A stretch of DNA of 55,803 nt from assembly GCA_016790435.1 (NCBI GenBank), contig JAEUPE010000287.1:1-55803 (forward strand), given 5' to 3'. Positions 47,248 to 55,098 of this stretch are shown piece after piece; within the stretch, counting starts at the first letter, position 1, and the number at the start of each line of letters is the position of its first letter. Origin of the DNA: Rubrivivax sp. (GTDB taxonomy: Bacteria > Pseudomonadota > Gammaproteobacteria > Burkholderiales > Burkholderiaceae_C). Both the position numbers and the translations under genes were made by a program. The notes beneath the pieces are model-generated. The model had not been told where the DNA came from. It saw nothing but the letters and a program-made list of their open reading frames with translations, and searched no databases.

Positions 47248-50200
47248 ATGCTCAATGCCATCGTCGATGCCGCCCTGCGCTACAAGGTGCTGGTGCTGGT
47301 GGGCTTTGCCGTGCTCGTCGGCCTCGGGGTGATGGCCTTCCGGCAGGTGCCGGTGGATGCCTTCCCCGATGTCACGCCAGCGCAGGTCAATGTCTATACC
47401 GAGAGCCCCGGCGTCGCCGCCGAGGATATCGAGCGCCTGCTCACCGTGCCGATCGAGGGCGCGATGGCAGGGCTGGCCAACGTCGAGGTCGTGCGCTCGG
47501 TGTCGCTGTTCGGGCTGTCCTATGTGGCGGTGTATTTCAACGACAGCGTGGACATCTATTTCGCCCGCCGTCTGGTGGGCGAAAAGCTGCAGGAGGTGAA
47601 GGGCCGGCTGCCGGCCGGCTACGGCGAGCCGGTGCTCGGTCCCAACAGCTCGGGGCTGGGGCAAGTCTTCTGGTACACGATCGAAGACGCCGACAAGAAG
47701 CTCAGCGCCATGGACCTGCGCACGCTGCACGACTGGACCGTGCGGCTGATCCTGCGCACCGCGCCCGGCGTCGACGACGTGACGACCTGGGGCGGGCACG
47801 AGAAGCAGTACCAGGTGCAGATCGATCCGCGCCGCCTGGTGAAGTACGGGCTGTCGTTCAAGGAGGTGATGGAGCGGCTGGCCGCCAACAACAAGCAGGT
47901 CGGCGGCCAGTATCTGAACATCGGTGTCGAGCAATACCTGGTACGCGGGCTTGGGCTGGTGAGCAGTGCCGCCGACATCGGCAGCATCGTCGTGGCCGAG
48001 CGCAAAGGCGCACCGGTGTACGTGCGCGACGTGGCCGATGTGAAGGAAGCGCCCGCAGTGCGCTTCGGCGCAGTGACGCGCGACGGCCGCGAGACCGTGC
48101 TCGGCATCGCGCTGGCACGCATCAACGAGAACGCTGCCACGGTGGTGCAGGCGGTGAAGGCCAAGCTCGCCATCGCGCAGGCGGCGCTGCCCAAGGGCAT
48201 CGAGCTGAAAGCGGTCTACGACCGCACCGACATCGTCGAGAAGGCACTCAAGACGGCCGAGAGCGCGCTGCTCGAAGGCTCGATCCTGGTGGCCATCATC
48301 CTCTTTCTGTTCCTTGGCGAACTGCGCTCAGCCATCGTCGTCATCGTCACGCTGCCGCTGGCGATGCTGTTTGCCTTCATCCTGATGAACCACTTCGGCC
48401 TCTCGGCCAACCTGATGTCGCTGGCAGGCCTGGCGATCGGCATCGGCATGATGGTGGATGGCGCCGTGGTGATGGTCGAGAACGCCTTTCGCATGCTCTC
48501 GCACGCGCGCGAGTCCGGGCGCCCGGTGAACCAGACCCACGTCGTGCTGGAAGCGGCACGGGAGGTGGCCAACCCGATCGCATTCGCCATCCTGATCATC
48601 ATCGTCGTCTTCCTGCCGCTGTTTTCGCTCACCGGGCTGGAGGGCAAACTGTTCAAGCCGATGGCGCTGACCATCACTTTTGCGATGGCCGGCTCGCTGC
48701 TGCTGTCGCTGACACTGGTGCCAGTGCTCGCCGCGCTGATCCTGAAGCCGCGGGAGGAGAAGGACACCTGGCTCGTGCGTGGCGCAAAGAAGGTGTACCT
48801 GCCGCTGCTGGACTGGGCGCTGGAGCGCAAGAAGGCGGTCATCGGTGCCGCGGTGGCGCTGCTGGCCGCAGCGCTGGCGCTCTTCCCGCTGCTGGGCAAG
48901 GAGTTCATGCCGCAGCTGCAGGAGGGCGCGATCATGTTCCGCGTCGTCGGCATTCCCTCGACTTCGCTGGACGAGTCGATCCGCGTGGCCAACGTGATGG
49001 ACGCCAAGCTGCGCGAGAAGTACCCCCAGGTGCGATCGGTGCTCGCAACGATCGGCCGTGCCGAGAAGGGCGAGACCGCCGACGTGAACTACATGGAGGT
49101 GTTGCTCGACCTGAAGCCGCAGAACGAATGGCCACAGAAGATGTCGTTCTCCGTGCTCGGCAAGGAGATGCAGGAGTACCTCGAGGTCGAGGTGCCCACG
49201 GCCGTATTCGGCGCCACGCAGCCGATCCAGATGCGCGTGGAAGAACTCATCTCCGGCGTGCGCGCCACGCTGGCGCTGAAGGTCTACGGCGAGGACCTCG
49301 ACAAGCTCGAAGAGCTGTCGGCCCAGCTCAAGGGCGTGATCGGCGGCGTGCGCGGTGTCGCCGACCTGTCCGCCGAGGCCAACAAAGGCAAGCCGCAGAT
49401 GGTGATCAAGGTCGACCGCGCCGCCGCGGCGCGCTACGGACTCAACGCCGACGACATCCTCGCCATCGTGCAGGCCGGCATCGGCGGCGAGACCGTTTCC
49501 ACGCTGATCGACGGCACGCGCCGATTCGACATCGCGGTGCGGCTGGCCGAGGAGTACCGCAACAGCCCCTCGGCCATCGCATCGATCCCCATCCGCACTG
49601 CCGAAGGGGCCCTGGTGCCGTTCTCGCAGGTGGCGAAGATCGAACTCGACGAGGGCTACACCTTCGTGCGCCGCGAGTCGCTGCAACGCTATGCCGTGCT
49701 ACAGATGGACGTGCAAGGCCGTGACGTCGACAGCTTCGTGAAGGACGCCAACGCCGCCATCGCCGCGAAGGTGAAGATCCCGGCCGGCTACTGGACCGAG
49801 TGGGGTGGTGCTTTCGAAAACCAGCAGCGCGCGATGGCGCGCCTGGCCGTGATCGTGCCGCTGACGATCGGGCTCATCTTCATCCTGCTCTACACCGCGT
49901 TCAACTCGCTGCGTCACGCGACGCTGATCATCGCCAACGTACCCTTCGCGATCATCGGCGGCATCGTCGCGCTGTTCATCACGGGGCAATACCTGTCCGT
50001 GCCCTCGGCGATCGGCTTCATCGCGGTGTTCGGGGTGGCGATGCTCAACGGCATCGTGCTGGTCACTTTCCTCAACGACCAGCGCAAGCAGGGCCTCTCG
50101 ATCCGCGACGCCGTGCGCCAAGGCGCAGCGCTGCGCCTGAGGCCCGTGCTGATGACCGCCTCGGTGGCCATCCTCGGCTTGGTGCCGATGCTGATCTCCA

Positions 50201-50397
50201 CCGGTGTCGGTGCCGAGACTCAGCGGCCCTTGGCCACCGTGGTGGTCGGCGGCCTCATCACCTCGACCTTGCTGACGCTGCTGCTGCTGCCGCTCATCTA
50301 CGAATGGTCCGAGACGCGCGCCGATGCAAAGCGGCTCGCCGCCGAGCCCGCCGAGCACGCACCCACACCCCTGCAACCCCGAGAGGAAACGCCATGA
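47248..50397 (+). CDS. czcA: CzcA-like Zn/Co/Cd RND transporter
   Basis: 1049-aa HME-RND pump. The TM4 motif reads GIGMMVDGAVVMVEN, typical of divalent-cation pumps and different from the CusA version (AIGAMVDAAIVMIEN). Twelve helices and two periplasmic loops are complete. Start ATG 47248 is 15 bases after czcB; the stop overlaps the PII-like gene. Confidence 0.94.
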   Translation: MLNAIVDAALRYKVLVLVGFAVLVGLGVMAFRQVPVDAFPDVTPAQVNVYTESPGVAAEDIERLLTVPIEGAMAGLANVEVVRSVSLFGLSYVAVYFNDSVDIYFARRLVGEKLQEVKGRLPAGYGEPVLGPNSSGLGQVFWYTIEDADKKLSAMDLRTLHDWTVRLILRTAPGVDDVTTWGGHEKQYQVQIDPRRLVKYGLSFKEVMERLAANNKQVGGQYLNIGVEQYLVRGLGLVSSAADIGSIVVAERKGAPVYVRDVADVKEAPAVRFGAVTRDGRETVLGIALARINENAATVVQAVKAKLAIAQAALPKGIELKAVYDRTDIVEKALKTAESALLEGSILVAIILFLFLGELRSAIVVIVTLPLAMLFAFILMNHFGLSANLMSLAGLAIGIGMMVDGAVVMVENAFRMLSHARESGRPVNQTHVVLEAAREVANPIAFAILIIIVVFLPLFSLTGLEGKLFKPMALTITFAMAGSLLLSLTLVPVLAALILKPREEKDTWLVRGAKKVYLPLLDWALERKKAVIGAAVALLAAALALFPLLGKEFMPQLQEGAIMFRVVGIPSTSLDESIRVANVMDAKLREKYPQVRSVLATIGRAEKGETADVNYMEVLLDLKPQNEWPQKMSFSVLGKEMQEYLEVEVPTAVFGATQPIQMRVEELISGVRATLALKVYGEDLDKLEELSAQLKGVIGGVRGVADLSAEANKGKPQMVIKVDRAAAARYGLNADDILAIVQAGIGGETVSTLIDGTRRFDIAVRLAEEYRNSPSAIASIPIRTAEGALVPFSQVAKIELDEGYTFVRRESLQRYAVLQMDVQGRDVDSFVKDANAAIAAKVKIPAGYWTEWGGAFENQQRAMARLAVIVPLTIGLIFILLYTAFNSLRHATLIIANVPFAIIGGIVALFITGQYLSVPSAIGFIAVFGVAMLNGIVLVTFLNDQRKQGLSIRDAVRQGAALRLRPVLMTASVAILGLVPMLISTGVGAETQRPLATVVVGGLITSTLLTLLLLPLIYEWSETRADAKRLAAEPAEHAPTPLQPREETP

Positions 50398-50732
50398 AGG
50401 AAATCAAGGCCTACATCCACAAGAGCCGCATCGCCGATGTGATCGCGGCGCTGAAAGACAGTCCGGCCTGGGGTGGCGAGCGCGGCGACCGACGCCACAA
50501 CCTGGCCGCCTATGTCGTCAAGGGATCGCTGCTGCCACTGGACAACGACGAGCGCCACTATTCGATGGACCTCGGCGACGAAGTGGTCAACGAATACAAG
50601 CTCGAACTGCTGTGCGAAGACGCCGAGGCCGACGCACTTGTCGATGCCTTGCTCGGAGCCGCACGGACCGGCCAGTCCGTCGCGGGCTGGGTCACGGTGG
50701 CAGAGCTCTCGCGCGCGGTGCCCATCCGATGA
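50394..50732 (+). CDS. PII-like protein of a metal-efflux operon
   Basis: 112-aa protein with a GlnB/PII-type ferredoxin-like fold: MKEIKAYIHKSRIADVIAAL at the start and EYKLELLCEDAEADALVDAL later. The T-loop lacks the uridylylated Tyr context of classic GlnB. PII-like proteins are known downstream of CzcA/CusA genes and are presumed to sense metal or nucleotide state of the pump. Start overlaps czcA; GAGAGGA precedes it. Confidence 0.82.
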   Translation: MKEIKAYIHKSRIADVIAALKDSPAWGGERGDRRHNLAAYVVKGSLLPLDNDERHYSMDLGDEVVNEYKLELLCEDAEADALVDALLGAARTGQSVAGWVTVAELSRAVPIR

Positions 50733-50778
50733 ACGCACCGCAACTCTTCCCTTCTACCCATCACCCAAAGGATCTCCC

Positions 50779-51150
50779 ATGAAGCGCTTCCTGTCCTCGT
50801 TCCTCGCTGTTGCATGCGCCGTTGCCCTCCCGGCCCTGGCGGCAGACGACCACGCCCCCAAGCACGGCGGCGTGGTCGTCGAGACCAAGGCCGGCGACCT
50901 GGAACTCGTCGCCAAATCCGATCTGATCGTGATCCACGTCAGTGACCATGGCAAGCCGATGAAGCTAGCGAGCGGCAGCGGCAAGGTCACGGTGTTCAAC
51001 GGCAAGGACAAGACCGAGGCACCTCTCACGCTGGCTGGAGAAAAACTCGAAGCCAAGGGTAGCTTCAAGGTCGGCGCCGGCACCAAGGTGCTGGCCGAGG
51101 TCTCGCTCAACGGCAAGCCAGCCGTCGCCGCCCGGTTCACGCTGAAGTGA
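50779..51150 (+). CDS. Periplasmic protein at the end of the czc operon
   Basis: 123-aa exported protein: signal peptide MKRFLSSFLAVACAVALPAL, then AADDHAPKHGGVVVETKAGD and a beta-rich remainder (LTLAGEKLEAKGSFKVGAGT). Similar small proteins follow czcA/cusA in other bacteria. The DHxxKHGG start could bind metal. Function unknown. Confidence 0.78.
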   Translation: MKRFLSSFLAVACAVALPALAADDHAPKHGGVVVETKAGDLELVAKSDLIVIHVSDHGKPMKLASGSGKVTVFNGKDKTEAPLTLAGEKLEAKGSFKVGAGTKVLAEVSLNGKPAVAARFTLK

Positions 51151-51229
51151 AGGCTGGGCCAGGACCGTGCTTGCTGCGACGGCGATCTGTTCTTGCTCTC
51201 GCCTGCAGCTTTGATGCAAAGGACTCCAG

Positions 51230-51778
51230 ATGTTGAATCGAAGATCCCTGTCCCTGTCCCTGATCAGCATCTCGCTGATCCCCATGACCGGCTGCATGAC
51301 CAAGCCGCTGCGGCCCGTGAACGTCGACGGCACCTACTGCTATCGATTTGGCAGAACGTACCGGCGCATACGGACTTGCACGCCCGAACCCGTGCCGACC
51401 GACTTCGCGGAGGCCGAAGCAAAGCGCTTCGCGCCGGATCCGACGGCACTGACGGTCTATGTCATCCGCCGCCGCTGGGCCGACACCACCGAGATCGTGC
51501 CGATCACGGTGGACGACCGGGCTCGCGTGGCGACGATCCCCGAGTCCCTGGTCCGCCTGCGGTTGAAGCCAGGCTCGCACAAGCTGAGCTTCGAATGGGA
51601 CGGGCGCAGCGCGACCACCACGACTGCGGGGCGCGACGGAGACATCCGCTACGTCGAGCTCAACGGCTCGAGCTGGGCCTGGGGAACGAGTTTCAGCTGG
51701 GGCGTGTCAGCCGCTGACCTGGCGCTGCCGCGCGCGGCCGCGTCGAAGCTGATCGCCGACCTCGACCTGCGAGGATGA
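51230..51778 (+). CDS. Lipoprotein, second of a duplicated pair
   Basis: 182-aa near copy of the 40099 lipoprotein, differing at roughly 15-18 positions, with lipobox IPMTGC and the same Cys pair (YCYRFGRTYRRIRTC) and Trp-rich end. AAAGGA precedes ATG 51230. The upstream sequence differs from the other copy, so the duplicated block starts at the gene. It continues past the stop into the adjacent copK. Confidence 0.75.
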   Translation: MLNRRSLSLSLISISLIPMTGCMTKPLRPVNVDGTYCYRFGRTYRRIRTCTPEPVPTDFAEAEAKRFAPDPTALTVYVIRRRWADTTEIVPITVDDRARVATIPESLVRLRLKPGSHKLSFEWDGRSATTTTAGRDGDIRYVELNGSSWAWGTSFSWGVSAADLALPRAAASKLIADLDLRG

Positions 51779-51837
51779 GCGGCGCGTGCCGAAATGCGTT
51801 GCGACAGGCCCGGTGCGTACACAGCAGGGCGCCGCGC

Positions 51838-52131
51838 TCAGTAGCGGTGCTCATCGTTGAGCAAGAGGTCCAGCTTGGCTGTCTCGTTGCCGACGACCGT
51901 CACCCTGCGCCCGTCGGCGGCCTCGAGTACTTCACCCTTCCCCAGGTACTCGACGCGCCCGTACTTGTTCTCCTTGGCCATCTTGCCGTCCTTGAAGACA
52001 TGCAGGATGCCGCCATCCTTCAGCTCGACGGAGCGCGGTGATTCGAGCGCCAGTCTGTGGCGCGCAAAGGCCGGCGCCGTCGCTCCCGCGAATGCAAGGA
52101 GCAGTGCGATTGCGGAGAGATTCGACTTCAT
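51838..52131 (-). CDS. CopK-family protein, Met-poor
   Basis: 97-aa exported CopK homologue: signal peptide MKSNLSAIALLLAFAGATAP, then ELKDGGILHVFKDGKMAKEN, VLEAADGRRVTVVGNETAKL and the end DEHRY. AGAGAAG precedes ATG 52131. Unlike the copy at 17589, the mature part keeps only one Met, having Leu, Val, Tyr or Ala at the other Met positions, while His residues lie near both ends. It probably does not bind Cu(I) as CopK does. Driven by promoter P6. Confidence 0.85.
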   Translation of the reverse strand: MKSNLSAIALLLAFAGATAPAFARHRLALESPRSVELKDGGILHVFKDGKMAKENKYGRVEYLGKGEVLEAADGRRVTVVGNETAKLDLLLNDEHRY

Positions 52132-52201
52132 GATGCTTCTCTTTCGGTCAAGTGCACATCGGCAAGTTGCAGATGCGATGCCCAGAGGCATGCGCTGCAC
52201 T

Positions 52202-52253
52202 CTAGATAGGCATTGCAAACAGGAGTCGGACTGGTCAATGACGAGTCCGTCAT
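52202..52253 (-). promoter_or_regulatory. CusR-type box and promoter P6 (second copK)
   Basis: ATGAC-N6-GTCAT at 52238-52253. On the minus strand exactly 32 bases follow, then CTAGAGT (52205-52199). The start site would be about 60 bases before ATG 52131. Confidence 0.78.
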
Positions 52254-52574
52254 CTTGGCCGGTGCCCGTGGTGAAACTGGCAGGCGCTCGCGCCCAGTTG
52301 CGCGAGCGATGCACCGTCGGGCGCGTCGATGTCGAGCCGATCGATCCCGTGTCCGAGGAGACGGATTCAGTGGCGATTCGCGTGATGCGCAGCACTGATC
52401 GGGCGCTTGCAGGAGGTGCTGGACGACCACCTCCGCGTGCGCGACACCAACCCTGCAGCTCGAGCGGCCCGCCTGCGAACATGCCGCGGACGGCTGCAAC
52501 TTCGTCGACGGGCGCCGGCACGCGCCGAGCCCGCGATCATCCGGCCGCGGATCGCCCGGTGAAGCGCACTTTGC
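52254..52574. other. Gap of about 320 bases without a clear gene
   Basis: No recognisable gene. One plus-strand frame near 52390-52560 gives a helical Arg/Ala-rich peptide (GRLQEVLDDHLRVRD) with host-like codon use but no start signal; it may be the end of a lost gene. No repeats or terminators seen. Confidence 0.4.
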
Positions 52575-53231
52575 TCAAGGCGCGCGCGCCTTCTTGAGCT
52601 CCTGCTCGACGAGCGCCTTCAATTGCGCCTCGCCGAACTCACGCAGTGGCGTGCCGTTGACAATGAACCCGGGTGTCCGATCCACCTTCAGGGTCCGCAT
52701 ATCGGCGATGTCCTGCCGCAGCAGCTGGGCGATGGCCGGACCATTGGCATCTGCCTTGGCCTTCGCCATGTCCAGGCCGATGTCACCGATGAGGTCCCAG
52801 AGCATCTCGGGCTGGGGGCGGTCATGCGCCGCCCACTGCGGCTGGGCAGCCAAGGCGCGCTCGAGCGCCTCCCAGTACTTGCCTTGCTGCCGCGCCGCCT
52901 CGAGGATCTTGACTGCCGTGTCGGACCCGTGGTGCAGCGGGGCATAGCGCACCACGAGCCTGACCTGGCCGAAGCTCGAGTTGACCAAACGCTTGACGAT
53001 CGGATAGAAGGCCCGGCAGGTCTCGCAGGACGGATCGAAGAATTCGACGATCGTCACCCTTGCCGCTGGATTGCCGAAGATCGGCGAATGCGGCCTCACC
53101 AGCGCATCGCTGTTTGTCTGGGCCGCCTGCTTCACTTCCTGGTTGGTGCGGTTCGTGTAGACCACGACGCCGGCCACGAAAGCCAGAACGACCGCCGCGA
53201 CCGCGCCCACAACGATCCATTTCCTGTTCAT
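52575..53231 (-). CDS. DsbA-like thiol-disulphide protein
   Basis: 218-aa membrane-anchored periplasmic thioredoxin-fold protein. One N-terminal helix (about 5-25), then VTIVEFFDPSCETCRAFYPI with active site Cys69-Cys72 (CETC), and the cis-Pro loop in VDRTPGFIVNG. ATG 53231 follows GGAGGGCAAGAGC and overlaps the dsbB stop. Likely works with the adjacent DsbB-like protein to oxidise or repair thiols of metal proteins. Confidence 0.87.
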   Translation of the reverse strand: MNRKWIVVGAVAAVVLAFVAGVVVYTNRTNQEVKQAAQTNSDALVRPHSPIFGNPAARVTIVEFFDPSCETCRAFYPIVKRLVNSSFGQVRLVVRYAPLHHGSDTAVKILEAARQQGKYWEALERALAAQPQWAAHDRPQPEMLWDLIGDIGLDMAKAKADANGPAIAQLLRQDIADMRTLKVDRTPGFIVNGTPLREFGEAQLKALVEQELKKARAP

Positions 53232-53686
53232 GCTCTTGCCCTCCGTCTCACCATCCACAACGCAACGAGTATTCCCGTGAACGCCGCCAGCGACAGCAGC
53301 GGAATCGGCACCACGCCGGCCACCTGGACGTCGGCGTCGGCGCAGGACGAACCCTTGCCACACGGCACGAGGCCTTCGGACAACACGCCCCAGAAGACCA
53401 GCAGGTGGTAGGCGGCGATACCCCATCCCACACCGGCCAGCGGCAGCGCGTAGCGCGCGCTGCGTGCGTCCGACGCGAACAGTCCCATGCCGAGCACCAG
53501 CACCAGCGGGAACATCGCGATGCGCTGGTACCAGCACAGCGCGCACGGCGTCTTGCCCATCACCTCGCCCAGGAACAACGCGCCGGCCGTGGCCAGAAGC
53601 GCCAGCAGCCAGGCCAGGAACAGCGGCGTCCAGAACGTGGCGTTTCGGCTGTTGCCATGCCGGGCAACCGGCTGTCCTTCGCTCAT
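53228..53686 (-). CDS. dsbB: DsbB-like disulphide-bond oxidoreductase
   Basis: 152-aa four-helix membrane protein. The quinone-linked pair is Cys48-Cys51 (PCALCWYQR); the second periplasmic pair is Cys109 and Cys115 (PCGKGSSC). Start ATG 53686 overlaps the PCuAC stop; the longer frame upstream is a shadow. Reoxidises the DsbA-like partner in known systems. Confidence 0.9.
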   Translation of the reverse strand: MSEGQPVARHGNSRNATFWTPLFLAWLLALLATAGALFLGEVMGKTPCALCWYQRIAMFPLVLVLGMGLFASDARSARYALPLAGVGWGIAAYHLLVFWGVLSEGLVPCGKGSSCADADVQVAGVVPIPLLSLAAFTGILVALWMVRRRARA

Positions 53687-54144
53687 CGTGCCGGTGGCGC
53701 GAAGCCAGCCGTCGCGTTCACCTCGACCTTCGACACGCTGCCGTCGGCCGCGGTGAACGAGAGCGTCAGGGGCACGCGCTCGCCCGCCTTGAGCTGCTTC
53801 TTCAGGTCCATCATCATGACGTGCAGGCCACCCGACTTCAGCTCGATGGTCTGGCCGGCCTTCAAAGGCACGCGGTCGGCGGGCCGCATCCGCATGATGT
53901 CCTTGTCCAGCCACATCTCGTGCACTTCGACAATGTCGGCGACCGGCGAACTGGCGCCCGACAGCACGACGTCCTTCTGGGCGGTCAACCGCATGAAGGC
54001 GCCGGTGGCCGACTGGTTCGGCACGGTGGCGCGCGCCCAGGCGCCATCGACGGTCACCTGCGCATGCACCACCGACGCCGCGCCCACGGCCAGCAGCGCG
54101 GCGAGACAGCGGGACAACACACGCTTCGGAAGAAGAAGGCTCAT
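53683..54144 (-). CDS. PCuAC-type periplasmic copper chaperone
   Basis: 153-aa exported cupredoxin-like protein. Signal peptide ends near VHAQ. The Cu(I) motif H-X10-M-X21-H-X-M is exact: His75, Met86, His108 and Met110. In known systems PCuAC delivers copper to cytochrome oxidase CuA. Its presence next to lspA and cadA2 suggests an envelope metal-handling operon. Confidence 0.92.
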   Translation of the reverse strand: MSLLLPKRVLSRCLAALLAVGAASVVHAQVTVDGAWARATVPNQSATGAFMRLTAQKDVVLSGASSPVADIVEVHEMWLDKDIMRMRPADRVPLKAGQTIELKSGGLHVMMMDLKKQLKAGERVPLTLSFTAADGSVSKVEVNATAGFAPPAR

Positions 54145-54187
54145 CTCGACATTCTCGCCCCGGGATCGGTTGCTGGCGCTTGCGGAC

Positions 54188-54739
54188 TCACGTCGCACCT
54201 CCTCGGCCGGCTTCGCGCGAATCGGCCCTTGGCCGGAACGAGGCCAGCACGAGCAGCACCGCGCTGCCGACGATGAAGATGTCCACCAGATTGAAGGCGG
54301 GCCAGTGCATGCCGCGCCAATGCAGGTCGAGGTAGTCGACCACGGCGCCGATGCGCAGCCGGTCGACGACATTGCCGAGCGCGCCACCGATCAAACCAAC
54401 ATAGGCAGCCGTTTCGAGTCGGCTGCCAACGCCGCGCCACAGCAGCACGGCGAGCGCAACACTGACGGCCAGGCCGACCGCGGTGAGCGCGTGGCGCTGC
54501 CAGCCGCCCGCGTCGGCGAGGAACGAGAACGACGCGCCGGGGTTGAGGACATGGACAAGATTGAACCAGGCGGTGACGGTGATGCCTTCGCCCAGCGGCA
54601 GATTCGCGGCGACCACCCACTTGATGCCCTGATCCAGCACGAGGAGCAAGGCGGCGACGCCCATCAGCAGCCACCAGCGGCCCCGCGACGCCGCGGACGC
54701 CGCGCGTGGTTCGACAAGGCAGACGGATGCGGGCGTCAT
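54188..54739 (-). CDS. lspA: Lipoprotein signal peptidase (LspA/PbrC-like)
   Basis: 183-aa membrane aspartyl peptidase with four helices. Conserved segments VLDQGIKW, NPGASFSFLAD, GGALGNVVDRL, VVDYLDLHW and FNLVDIFIV contain the catalytic Asp residues. Extra lspA copies accompany Pb/Cd ATPases (pbrC in the pbr operon), and this one follows a CadA-type gene. It may process the many lipoproteins of the island. Start overlaps the DUF3703 stop. Confidence 0.93.
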   Translation of the reverse strand: MTPASVCLVEPRAASAASRGRWWLLMGVAALLLVLDQGIKWVVAANLPLGEGITVTAWFNLVHVLNPGASFSFLADAGGWQRHALTAVGLAVSVALAVLLWRGVGSRLETAAYVGLIGGALGNVVDRLRIGAVVDYLDLHWRGMHWPAFNLVDIFIVGSAVLLVLASFRPRADSREAGRGGAT

Positions 54740-55098
54740 CGGTCGCGGTCCGCGATCAGCCGCTCGAGATCGGGCGGGATTGCCATCGGCTTGAACGCAC
54801 TGACGTTCGAACCGCCGGTGTTGCCGACCGGCAGGCGGCCGACCAGATGGCCCACCGGCACCAACGCGATGCGCATCAACTGGCCCGTCACTTCGCGCCG
54901 GTCGCCCGCCGCCCAGCCGGCCCGAAGCATCTGCCAGTGCACCCGCACATGCGGCACGAAGTCGATTTGCCCAAGCACATGCGCGCGCTCGAGGGCCGCG
55001 AACGCGCTCCTGGGGTCGCCGACGGACCGGTGCCGGGCAGCCTCGGTCATTGCGGCCTCGAAGGCCTCGATGCGCCGTGATCCTGTCGCTGTCGTCAC
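54736..55098 (-). CDS. DUF3703 family protein
   Basis: 120-aa soluble helical protein. GTG 55098 is preceded by GGGGAGGG and overlaps the ATPase stop. The conserved stretch includes AFAALERAHVLGQ, HVRVHWQMLRAGW and GHLVGRLPVGNTGGSNV. DUF3703 proteins commonly lie beside Cd/Zn ATPases; the function is unknown. Confidence 0.82.
   Translation of the reverse strand: MTTATGSRRIEAFEAAMTEAARHRSVGDPRSAFAALERAHVLGQIDFVPHVRVHWQMLRAGWAAGDRREVTGQLMRIALVPVGHLVGRLPVGNTGGSNVSAFKPMAIPPDLERLIADRDR

Noticed and set aside
46063-47934. 623-codon minus-strand frame opposite czcB/czcA
   Set aside because: Antisense shadow; no start signal or domain.
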